A DNA stretch of 64,000 bases, taken from NCBI RefSeq assembly GCF_963678635.1, contig NC_087062.1, positions 66,387,415-66,451,414 of the forward strand. Reading direction: 5' to 3'. This stretch comes from Symsagittifera roscoffensis. Lineage: Eukaryota; Xenacoelomorpha; Acoela; Convolutidae. Positions within the stretch are counted from its first letter, which is position 1. Every line of letters begins with the position of its first letter. Under the pieces are notes generated by a model. The model saw nothing but the letters and a program-made list of their open reading frames with translations. It was not told the origin of the DNA and ran no database searches. Below are positions 34,611 through 46,100 of the stretch, one piece after another. Position numbers and translations under genes: made by a program.

Positions 34611-34882
34611 CGAAACACAATTAGAGATATGGGTCAAATATTCCCCCACAGACGTTATCGAAGGCTGTAGAGAGGGCCAAAGTGAAAAGAGACTAGGTGA
34701 GCATGCGGACACGCAGAGAAGAGTAGGCGGTCTTTCGCTTGATACGTGTTTCTGAGAATTCGTATTGACTTCTGCAACAACTAAAACTTCTGCAACAAAA
34801 ACAAAAGAAAAAACCCAATCCCATGCATTTTCATAAGTCCTGCTTTTATGAAACAGGAATTCATATCAACCTTGCCAAGCAA

Positions 34883-36125
34883 GACAATTGAATTTAAATG
34901 TAGCAACTGAACAAAATTTACGAAGCGGAAACAAAGCCAACTATGTTTGAGCAGACACTAGTTGAGCCGGAAAATAAAACATTTTATAAAAAAGGTCGCA
35001 ACTAAGCCGACAACATTTTTCAATTGGAAAACAATGAAAAAAAAAGGGCCGGTTGAGATTCGAACCCTTACCGCTCCGTAATTGGTAGTGGATTTATTTG
35101 AGCTTTCAAGAAGTTGATCGCGAACGCCTGCACCTTTAACTAACTGCACACAGATTTTAAAGATGTGCAAGTGAAATAAACCTAACTGAACTTGAGACAA
35201 CTCGTTCAAATAAATATATATTCCACTGGGAAATCTGAAAATTACATTCCACTTTCGAAACCAAAAATCGATCACATTTTTTGTGATCTTTATATTTTTC
35301 TGTTCAACAGTGGAGTCGCCTTCCTTTCAACAAAAGAAAATAACTGAACTTAAAAAAAAATCACAAATCAAACCGCGAAAAATAAATTTTAAGCTTGAAC
35401 ACATTTTAAGACTTTTCGTGAAAAAAACACGAAAAAAATGACGACCTATATAAGAATTTAAACTAAGTTCATCGACTCGTAAAAAATCATTACTTCGTTC
35501 TTTCACATTTGAACAAAAAAATTAATACAAATACTTCAAAAATTCTCTGGTGACCTTTCATGTTTTTTTTTAATTAATGACGTACAGCTGCAATATAAAG
35601 CATACGAACAAAACGAAAAGAAACTTTGCAATTTGAATAATAGGCCTGTTTATCAAATTGCGTTGACCTTAAGACAAAAGCTGGAAATAAATGCTAACAA
35701 CTTTACCAGATTTTAAATCTTGCAAATTGAGCGGCAAATGCGATCTTAAAGTTTGCCCAAAGCTTAATCCTTTTCGGTACATTGTATTTAGCCAAAAATT
35801 ACGCAGAAACTGCTGTGCCAGTTTGAGCAAATTGTACAATGAAAGCCTTAATTAAAGAAAACAAAACTACCAAAAAAGACGGCTGAAAAACTGCACAAGT
35901 CAATGTTTTGTTTGTCTTACACCCAAAACAAACAATTTTTATTAAAAATTAGAAAGAATCGCGCTTTTTTAGACATACCTGATACTCTTGTAGAAAAAAA
36001 TGGTCGGATTAAGTGAGAGGCTCATGGTAATTTAGTTTGTTTAAACACTGACTCCGCAGTTTTCGCAAAAAATTATGTTTAGCAAAATTAACCGAGGCGA
36101 TTCATTTTGAGGGTGCACTTTTGGG
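34883..36125. repeat. Segmental duplication block B
   Basis: Copy of 31755-32990 (offset about 3127). The tRNA-like head is at 35040-35165 and the core hairpin at 35270-35288. A remnant of the same border (TCTTAACCCCTTTTGTCTAAATC) sits at 36175-36200, as at 31724 and 33042. Confidence 0.88.
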
Positions 36126-36259
36126 TACAAACTTCAAACCGTTTTTGGTCAGGCTAATTTTGAATCAGTTTGGTTCTTAACCCCTTTTGTCTAAATCGTA
36201 CCCAATTGCAAAAAATGTGTCTGTGAAGTTTCAATTTTTTTCTTAGTTTCTATAATTTG

Positions 36260-36980
36260 CACCAGCACTGTATATATTTTCTTTAAGCTAGTGTACCTAT
36301 TCTGCCTAGTAGTGGCAGGGCGACTGAACCTGTAAACCAATAACGGGTTAGTTGCGGGATGCCCCGGTACCAGTCTCCGATGTCACTCGACATTTCAACA
36401 GTCTCTTCTTATCTCCCTCCTCTCGAGTGTCCTTCAGCTGTTAAATTTCAGAAATGGCGGAAGAACTAACGAACACTTCTGTAAACAAGAATGAGCGTCT
36501 AAAGGAATGCTGAAGATGGTGGTTGCTGATCTCGTTTATCCTGTTGTGGTCTGTCTATTGTCTGTGCAGTGCAAAATACTAATACAACGCAATACCAGCT
36601 TATCTGAAAAAGCAGTTAGTAGAATTAGAATGAAAAAAACTCGATTGAAAAGATAAAGTCAACCTTATCAAAATATATAATCGCACCACATGAGATGTTA
36701 AGAGAACGAACACTAATTTTTTCGTACCGAAACCACTTGCAACATACAGATAACAATAAATAGTCAACGTAGCTAAATTGGAATACAGAGGAAACGCTAA
36801 TTTCAACACAAACACAGCAATCAACACAAACATAGCAATACAAACTAGCCGACACTAAATGAGACGAACAACACTTAGTCAAGAAAAGTTTAGACCTAAA
36901 AAAGCCACTAAAATTTTCATATAAATATCTTGATTTTGTCTTAAATAAAGATCAATTTAAGCAAAACGAGATGGCTAAAA
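36260..36980. other. No gene supported
   Basis: Unremarkable AT-rich sequence between duplication block B and the next SINE. Minus-strand frames rich in Val, Leu and Tyr at 36600-36882 lack motifs and splice context. Confidence 0.5.
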
Positions 36981-36994
36981 CAATTAAGTTAAAC

Positions 36995-37186
36995 ACAGAG
37001 GCGAAGTTGCGCTTCGCAAACACTTGCGAGAACACGACCAAAAAGCAGCTCCATCAAGTCAAATAAGAAAAAAATAAGCCTCGAATTAGCAAAAATTCGG
37101 CTACGTGTAGAATTCGAATCAGCGACGACCAGCTGAAATCAGCTTTTAAGCCTCACGCACTATCCACTCAGCCACGCAAGCTTAAC
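36995..37186 (-). repeat. SINE-like element with Leu/Ser-type tRNA head
   Basis: Hairpin module GAGGCGAAGTTGCGCTTCGC near 37000-37020, then on the minus strand a tRNA-like head (about 37090-37186): box A TGGCTGAGTGGATAGTGCG and box B GATTCGAATTC. A relative with the same box A occurs at 50480-50680. It is flanked by non-tRNA sequence and has mismatched stems, so a SINE is more likely than a tRNA gene. Confidence 0.65.
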
Positions 37187-37448
37187 AACCGACAAACACT
37201 AGTCACGAATGAAGCAGCTACATATAACATACATTGAACAAGTAAAAATTTGAAATATAACAAACTCAAGGCATCTGCACTAACTTTGCATCTAACAAAT
37301 CGCAAAAAACAAAGCCATATTATGTATAAATTATGCATTTCAAAAAAATTCAAGGTATATTGAGTTAGAAAATTTCTGAAATCGAGTTTTCATTATTGTT
37401 AAGTTGTTTGAAACAAATCACTTTTTTCGGTTCATTCGATGAGATAAC

Positions 37449-37742
37449 ACAGAGGCGAAGTTGCACTTCGCATACACAAGTGAAAATATGACCGATAACG
37501 CCACTGATAACGCCACGATAATTTCTGAAGTGACTCAAGCCAATTATGACGCATTAGCAGTATCAGTCAATTTGAAAAAAATTTCTTTATATCAAAAAAC
37601 ATGCCTCAATTTATAGAGCGGACGCGAACTAGTATACGAAAAAGTTCATTAAAAACATCCGACATTGTCCCGGTTCGAGCCCTCAAATTTTGTTGCGGGT
37701 CTCCATCACTACCGCTACGCTAAAGATCCATGATACCTTGCA
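37449..37742 (-). repeat. SINE-like element, uninterrupted relative of 17769-19745
   Basis: Hairpin module GAGGCGAAGTTGCACTTCGC near 37451, body, and minus-strand tRNA-like head at 37655-37740 (box B GGCTCGAACCGG). It lets the insertion at 18018-19546 be delimited. Confidence 0.65.
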
Positions 37743-37979
37743 GCTGAAGTGCTATTTGTAATATAAAAGCCTGTGTTAATACCCTTAGCATTGGCTGTAC
37801 TTAATAGCTATTTATCCATCAAAATGAATACTTTTAAAATTAACACTAATATTTGCTACTTAGATTGGAAAAAAAAGAGTTATTTTCTTGTGTAAAAATG
37901 CATCAACTGTTGAATTACTACTATTTGAATGTCAAAGCACATGTTCAAAATTGTAAGGGTGCCCCAAAAGTAGCACCCA

Positions 37980-40900
37980 TTTTGGCGAATTAGGTTTAAA
38001 AAGAAGGTTCGTACTAATACACTCGCTTCGCAAGTGTAATTAGCATTGAAATCAGACTTAAAAAGCCGTAAAAACGCCAACAATTCAAGAGCCGGTTCAA
38101 AGAGTGGAGGACTGTACAAGGCTGGACCACGCAACCACGCCCCTCATCCAGAGGTGCTCAAACTCCATTCACCCTACATCGGTCTTGTGTCGAGAACCAA
38201 AATGAGAAGGAAAGAGAAAGTGTTGCCAGAAAGAGACAGAGTGAGAGAGGCTGGGGAAAACTAGAAACTATACGAAGAGAAAACGAGCGAACAAAGAGGA
38301 AACAAGTCATGCGTTTTTATCAACCGAGCAGCCAAAACAGCCTACCAGCTCACGTTCTTCTTACTGGCTGGACTTCTAGTTCTCACCCTACTATTCCGAA
38401 GCGTAAGTGACCAGATAACAGGCCCAACTGACTATAGCATTAGCCACCGAAACTTCGCCCGTAACCTATAAAATCTCTGGTGGCCTTTCGGAGGATGGGT
38501 ACAGTTAAAAAGCTCAATTTTAAAAACGCAAACTACAACAATTACTCCCACCCAAAACAGAACACTAACTTAGAATACTTCAACTCTATGCAAACGATTT
38601 CAGACGTTAACAAGACAATATATTCCATCATATGGCAAAAACTGACAAAAAACTTGTAATACAGGAAACTTTGCTTACCAATGAACCGAAGCCACCTAAC
38701 GAATACCAAATCGTCGCACAAAACAGACCAATGAATCGCTACAGAGGCGAACGTCCATTCATTATCAAGGATGGCATCAAATACCAAATAGTCAACCCAC
38801 CCCCCCCCCCCCCTAAAATGACCCCCATATAGAGCAACAATTCAAAAAAAATCATAATAACTGACACTTCAAGACTAAAAATTCCAGTTGTAGTCCCGTT
38901 TACTCTGCGTCATTTCAAAAGCTGATGAAAACACATCCGCTTATTTCAGCTGACATCAAAGGTCATAACGCTCTGTGGATCAGACTTTGTCGTAATAATC
39001 AATGAACACACACCCAATCGCAAATTTAACAACACCAAAAGTTCACCTGACATAAGCCTACCAATATCAATTTTCCCAATGTCCACTGATTGGCACTGTG
39101 ACAAGCTGGGATGAGATCATTCAGCTATCACCTTAGAATAACCTGCAAAATTCAAACTGTCAAGAAAACCACAAACTTTTTGAAAAAACTTATTGAAAAA
39201 ATTCCGGGCTGAGAGTGAAAAAGCATTCGGCAAATTGGCTTTGCCTTAATCAACCATCGAAGATGAGTTAACCTTTCGGAAAAAATAGTCGGCGTGGCAA
39301 CTGTACACATACCTCAAGATAGCTTCAAAGAGGTGAGGCCGAATTTCCCGACATACGCTATCAAACTCTAAAATGAAAGTGACAGTCCAAGAACAGCATC
39401 CCGGACTCGAAAAAGTAAATGAACTTATTGAAAAATTAATTTACTAGTTAGAGAAAACAAAAGATCTAACACGTAGACAGTTTTTTGCTAATGTCAAGCA
39501 TCGAGGGGCAACAAGTTGAGCCTGGTCATCTGTAAGAGGACAATCTAACACCAACGCCAACCAACAATTCACTCCACATCCCAGAGCCAAAAAAAGAATG
39601 CGGATATACGTAAGATCAAACAACTTGCAACCAAAGTCAAAATTTCTATGAAATTGGTCAGCGACAGATCAACGAAAGATCAAACAACTTGAATTCAAAG
39701 TCAAAAGCAAAGCGCTTGTTCCTGACAGCACCGCCTCAATCCATTGACAATTTTTAAGGAAATAGGCCATCAAATACTGCAGCATTTAATAAGCAACTTA
39801 CTGAATAAGGCAACAAAGCCTGAAAAGTGGGATGTTAAACCCTAGCTAAACAAAGAAAAGATACTGAACAGGCTGAGCTACGAAACTTCAATTGATTTCT
39901 CCGGTAGCAAAAATCGTAGTTTATTACTAACGAAGTTTACTTTCAACATAAACTTTCAAGAAGAACAACACGGCTTCAGAAAAAAAATATCGACAAGAAC
40001 AGAGATAAACCGTCAGCTTCTCATTTAACATAAGAGATGGTTTCAACCAGGCTATACCATGAAGAAGAACACTGATGGTCGCCATAAACTTGACTGCAGC
40101 CTTTTATAATGTTGATCAGTACCGTCTGCTCAACGATATTCCCAGCTCGATCACAACTCAGCACCAAAAGATGGATTCTTGTCTACCTCCGCGGAAAGCA
40201 CACTTATACAAAATTCAGAGACACCAATAAAAACGCAGCAAAGTGAAAAAAACGACCTACATGATGGTGTGTTCTCCCCGGTCCTATTTCACCTTTACAT
40301 GTCCAAAACTCCCCAACTCAACAATGATAACCTCGGAGTAACTGCCTATGGAGAGAAGAAAACCCTCAAAACAACAGTTCTCAACTTTAAAAAAATTGTA
40401 GAAAACTAATATTCCTTATCTAAACGGTCTAAGCTGTCTTAAGATCAGAAATCTTTCTTTATCAAAAAAAAATCAACAACATCTATCTTTTCAACGTACC
40501 TAATGTGTTTTTTCTTGATTCAAATGCAAATCTCGAGACAACAAGCAACCTGCCAACCACAAAGTCTGAGCATTATTGCAAAAAGACCTGCAACAAACTC
40601 CAAAAAAGAAACAATATTCTCAAAAAAAACTTACTGACAACCTCAGATTGTTTCAAAAATAACACTAGGTACTTTAAAAGGCATTTTGAAAGAGGTTATT
40701 GAACTATGCAGCTCGCACCCTAAAATACATCAACTAACAGCGTCTTCAAATGAAACAACAAAGTGCTAAGAACAACAACAGGGTGCTTATGAATGAGTGC
40801 CATCACTCTTCGAAGAATCTCCAAGAAGCTGCCAAAAATCTGCAGTGCAACACCACCTCACATGTTTTTTTTTCGATTCCCCCTCCAACTAAAAACAGCC

Positions 40901-41070
40901 CGCTTGAACCAGGCATGGAACATCACTCAGTTATCCGAGTGATGCGAAAAACCTGGCCCCAAGAACGAGCATACTTTCACCACAAACAAATCTTCTTGAG
41001 CATAAAGCCGATATCGTTGAAACAAGCTGTTCCCATTTTACGTCGATTTTGCCGCTAGAGACCCTGGGAA
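37980..41070 (+). pseudogene. Decayed APE-type LINE (endonuclease + reverse transcriptase)
   Basis: Ordered remnants on the plus strand across frames: a Lys/Arg-rich start (38046-38264), endonuclease N-terminus with VIQETLLTNEPKPPNEYQIV and NR-x-RGERPFIIKDGI (38650-38830), endonuclease C-terminus (DFVVIINEHTPN, SPDISLPISIF, and a degraded SDHxPI box as CDKLG-DHSAITLE, 38980-39140), then a linker. RT motifs are QEEQHGFRKKISTRTEI (near 39960), VAINLTAAFYNVDQYRLLNDI (near 40080), RKAHLYTKFRDT and GVFSPVLFHLYMSK (40265-40310). Dozens of stops and shifts show great age. The C14 tract near 38803 lies inside the endonuclease. The motif set fits CR1/Jockey-like LINEs. Confidence 0.82.
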
Positions 41071-43190
41071 CTCAATAAATAGGTTTGATAGGAGGAACAA
41101 CCAAATTTAAACAAAATGTCCCTAAATCACCCTCTCTATCTCTAACATAATCGATCTTTCCAATTCAATCAAGAGATCAAAGCAGAGACCGATGTAGCTG
41201 CAGCAGCAACAACAACGCCCGCTGAACCTAAAAAGCTTGCGCCACTTGCGATACCTTATGAAAATTCCTTCGCAAGCTGTAGACAGAAAAGGAAAGCCCC
41301 TGAGTCTAAAAAATTCGATAAGCCACAACCAAAATAACTTCAAATTGTCCGGAATTATGTTATATTTTCGTAAGTTATATTCGTAAGAAATAAGTTATAT
41401 TTTTGGGAGTGTTTTCTCGTAGCACCAAAAACAAAACTTTTGTCATAAAAACCTTTGAATTTTCTACAATTTTTAGCGTTTTGTGCAACCCAGGGGAGCA
41501 TTCATATCATCTTTCCCTTTAAATGAGCCTAAATTATAATAAACCGAAATCGTTTGGGCCTATTAAAAATTAAATTGGGCCTGCGAAAAAAAAACAAAAG
41601 AAAATATACGAAGTCAAAGGCTAGTAAAACTACAAATCGCAGGACTAAATCAAAACACTGAAACTACAATTGAAATGCGTACGGCAAAAAAAGCAACTAA
41701 GATGAGGCAATTAAGCCGACAAAACCAAATCAGATAAAAGGCTGACCATTTTTTCGGAAACAGAACATTTGTCGCTTGAAACAAAAACAGTTCTTGTACA
41801 GATTCTTCGCCGTCCCAGTCGTATTCGTTACCTCCAGAGCAAGTCTGCCATACACGCTACAAATTTGAATTGAGTCTGAACTCAGATATCAAAATATTCT
41901 GTTAAACAAGTTGTTATTCCGAAAAACAAAATTTCGATTCGATTACGCGTGCTTATCGCAAGCGTAGAAATCAAAAAAGAAAAATTGTCCGCGTCAAAAA
42001 TTTAAGGTGAAAAACTTTTTGCTCATCAACCGATTCAATATTAGGCCACTAAGCTGATATATTATCGGCCAATACGTTTGAAGCCGGAATAAAAGAAAAC
42101 AAAACATGAAGAAAAATAAAAACGAAAATTGAATTAAACTAAAATCGGAGTTGGTAAATTTAAAACCAACTTAACAAACTTCGAAAAGAGGGCATTTAAA
42201 AATATGCTTGAAATAAGTCTGTTAACTGAACGAAACTAGAGAGTTGGAGATGGCCACCAATTTCAGTCATCCTGTGAACAAAGTTATAAAAGGGAAAAAA
42301 GTACCGGGTAGTGCTATTCAAATTTACCGAAGAATCTGGACTTTAGGTGATGATACACCAAAACTCACTTTAATGCGGGCCAAGTAGCACACGCCATATA
42401 TGATGCATCAATCAAGCCGTACGGCACCGGGCTAACTTTCTTTAAAGCTAACATCTGAAAGCTAGAAAAATACTCCCTGCGATCATCCGGAAATCCCTCT
42501 TACTATGGAAATTCAAAAAAGAAAAAATTAGCGCACAAACATCCGAAGCTATGAGTCTGTTTACTATAATTAACATAAGATGAGTACAATTTAAAATGTG
42601 CACACAAAGGACTTCAAACACACAATGGAAAACCCTGGGCAAAAAATAAGGTGAAAATGTTGCTAGAGCTTCCATACATTCGCATTCCATACTTTCGAAG
42701 ATTGTAACGGAAATCCTATATACACTTCGGGTCATAATGCAAAAATTTTCAAAACTCGAAGTTGTCAAGTATCAACACATACGATCAGCACACAAACGGA
42801 TTTTAAAAATTAATCACAACTCACATGAAGCTGCAGTATGAGGCAACTAAGTCGATATAAGGCTTTCAAAACTTTTCTAAGCAGAATAACTATTGAAGCA
42901 AAAAAGTTTTCTGGGTTGGTTTACAGGCAACATGAACAAAAATTTCGGAAGGAGCAACGAGAATTTTAAATTCAGATGTGCTCAAAAAACATCTTTGGAC
43001 CTGATATGTCTGCTGGAGAAATGATTCAGTGACTTGGTTACAATAGTTGTTAATTTTCTTTAATAAAAAAAAGCAAAAACATAGAAGTAAGAAATTGAAA
43101 AAAAAAATCTAAGACCTTAAAACTGATCATAATTGAAACTCCAATGCCAAAATAATCAAGAAAATCGAAAATCAACTTTGGGGGGGGGAA
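41071..43190. other. No gene; one SINE-like head
   Basis: A tRNA-like SINE head related to 6115-6205 lies at about 41765-41870 (minus strand). A short tandem TAAGTTATATTT(TC)GTAAG repeat is at 41350-41400. A G9 tract lies near 43180. No supported coding sequence. Confidence 0.5.
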
Positions 43191-43194
43191 CTGG

Positions 43195-46100
43195 AGAATA
43201 AAACCAAGGACATTAAAAAGTTTATAAGAAAATTCTAATAAAAAAATCTGGCTGAAATAATTTCAAGACTTACAGAGCACATCATTCAATGCATCAAAAT
43301 ATTGACATAGTTATTGAAGAAAAAATTCTGCTCACTTTACTGTGCCAGCACTTCACTTCGAATTTTCATGAGAACAACAAAGTGAGTATTTGGAATAAAA
43401 GGAAATATAATCAAAACCCATTCATAGGAAAAATGAAAACCCATTCAGACAAAAAATGATCGACGAAATTTTTCTTCGACAATGTTTAACGCATCGTTCT
43501 AAGCTCCCAATGAGTTAGTGGGTGAGAATGAGCTGCACTTCTTAAACACACCATAGCCAACAGACAGTTGAAAAACGTCAATGAACACAAAGATAAAAAT
43601 TGAGTTGTTTTTTGAAAGAACTTCAACTTTCGAATTTCAAACAAAAATATATGACCTTCAAGCTCTTTCAAGATCAATTTAAAATTTTTTTGATTAAATT
43701 AACCTAACTTCAGAAAATTGGATTACTAGGAAAACTAAATTCCGCCGGAAAATCTGAAAAATTAAATTCCACAAAAAAAACGAGTTTTGCGCGCCTTTTC
43801 AGCTTTCAACAGTGCATTTTGCCTACTTTCTAGCCAATGAACTTGAATTGAACTCAAAATGTTCACATATACAAAATTCTTTTGTTATAAGAGATTTTCA
43901 AGACTTTTCCTGAAACAAAGACTTAATCGACTCTTAACATCGTGCCAAAACTTAAAATGAGTTAAATTTTAAATAGTCTGCGTCCAACTACCAGAAATTG
44001 AGCGTGGAGCAAAAAATCGAGAAACTATCCAAAACAAAGAGTCGAAGCGATGAACTGAATTATAATCTATTCCACGTAACTGTGGTATTTAACCTTGATA
44101 ACAATAGTAAAATAATAAATGATTCAACATAACAACATAGAACACAAAAAACTATAAAACTTAGAATTATCTTCTTTTTTTAAACAAAAAAATGATTGTA
44201 CAAAAGTGAAGCTTCAAAAGATTTCCAACATTTACGAATATCCATGTTGAACCAATTAAAATTTATCAAAAAAACTCAATTGACATTTATCACACGGAGA
44301 CGAAGCAGAGCTTTGCATCATTTGCGATAATTTGCGATACAACGCAAGTGTAGCATTACAAGCTAACGAGAAGCAAATGAGACGGATCTAATTATGGATC
44401 TCAAAAAAACAATTCGATCTCAGAAAAACACAACCACCAGCAGTAAATAAGATTTTATTACTTACTGTGAGCGGCCACTAAGCAGACAAGCCGAGTTTAG
44501 GCTCAATTATTCAATGAAAAACAACAAAATGCCATAAAAATTGTTGCATTAGCAACGTTGAGCGATTCATTTATAAAACTATGAATTTTTACAGTACAAA
44601 CTACATTTCCCGAAATTCAATTCTTCTCGAAAAGTTTGAATTTTATCAACACAGAAAGAAATCTGGCTTTCGAACCCAACCTCAGAGTGCGAAAGCAACC
44701 TCGTTGCCTCTAAACCAAGTGGGAAGGAGTCTGGAAAAAGTTAAGGTTCAATAACAAACTTCAATTTCCTACAGAGTTGTTAGAAAAACTGTTTGCGCAA
44801 ATTTTCTGGCCCCCGATTACAAGACACTAGTTCCTGCGAATGTCAAGACTAGTTCCTGCGAATTTCAATGAACACAAAGATAAAAATTGAGTTGTTTTTT
44901 GAAAGAACTTCAACTTTCGAATTTCAAACAAAAATATATGACCTTCAAGCTCTTTCAAGATCAATTTAAAATTTTTTTGATTAAATTAACCTAACTTCAG
45001 AAAATTGGATTACTAGGAAAACTAAATTCCGCCGGAAAATCTGAAAAATTAAATTCCACAAAAAAAGAACGAGTTTTGCGCGCCTTTTCAGCTTTCAACA
45101 GTGCATTTGCCTACTTTCTAGCCAATGAACTTGAATTGAACTCAAAATGTTCACATATACAAAATTCTTTTGTTATAAGAGATTTTCAAGACTTTTCCTG
45201 AAACAAAGACTTAATCGACTCTTAACATCGTGCCAAAACTTAAAATGAGTTAAATTTTAAATAGTCTGCGTCCAACTACCAGAAATTGAGCGTGGAGCAA
45301 AAAATCGAGAAACTATCCAAAACAAAGAGTCGAAGCGATGAACTGAATTATAATCTATTCCACGTAACTGTGGTATTTCAACCTTGATAACAATAGTAAA
45401 ATAATGAATGATTCAACTTAACAACATAGAACACAAAAAACTATAAAACTTAGAATTATCTTCTTTTTTTAAACAAAAAAATGATTGTACAAAAGTGAAG
45501 CTTCAAAAGATTTCCAACATTTACGAATATCCATGTTGAACCAATTAAAATTTATCAAAAAAAACTCAATTGACATTTATCACACGGAGACGAAGCAGAG
45601 CTTTGCATCATTTGCGATACAACGCAAGTGTAGCATTACAAGCTAACGAGAAGCAAATGAGACGGATCTAATTATGGATCTCAAAAAAACAATTCGATCT
45701 CAGAAAAACACAACCACCAGCAGTAAATAAGATTTTATTACTTACTGTGAGCGGCCACTAAGCAGACAAGCCGAGTTTAGGCTCAATTATTCAATGAAAA
45801 ACAACAAAATGCCATAAAAATTGTTGCATTAGCAACGTTGAGCGATTCATTTATAAAACTATGAATTTTTACAGTACAAACTACATTTCCCGAAATTCAA
45901 TTCTTCTCGAAAAGTTTGAATTTTATCAACACAGAAAGAAATCTGGCTTTCGAACCCAACCTCAGAGTGCGAAAGCAACCTCGTTGCCTCTAAACCAAGT
46001 GGGAAGGAGTCTGGAAAAAGTTAAGGTTCAATAACAAACTTCAATTTCCTACAGAGTTGTTAGAAAAACTGTTTGCGCAAATTTTCTGGCCCCCGATTAC

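Noticed and set aside
36600-36882. Val/Tyr-rich minus-strand ORFs suggesting a membrane protein
   Set aside because: AT-rich low-complexity translation in two overlapping frames, with no conserved motif or flanking exons.
37090-37186. A functional tRNA-Leu or tRNA-Ser gene on the minus strand
   Set aside because: Box A and box B are good, but the acceptor and anticodon stems do not pair properly by eye, and a diverged copy with the same flanking hairpin module exists at 50480-50680, so it is a SINE head.
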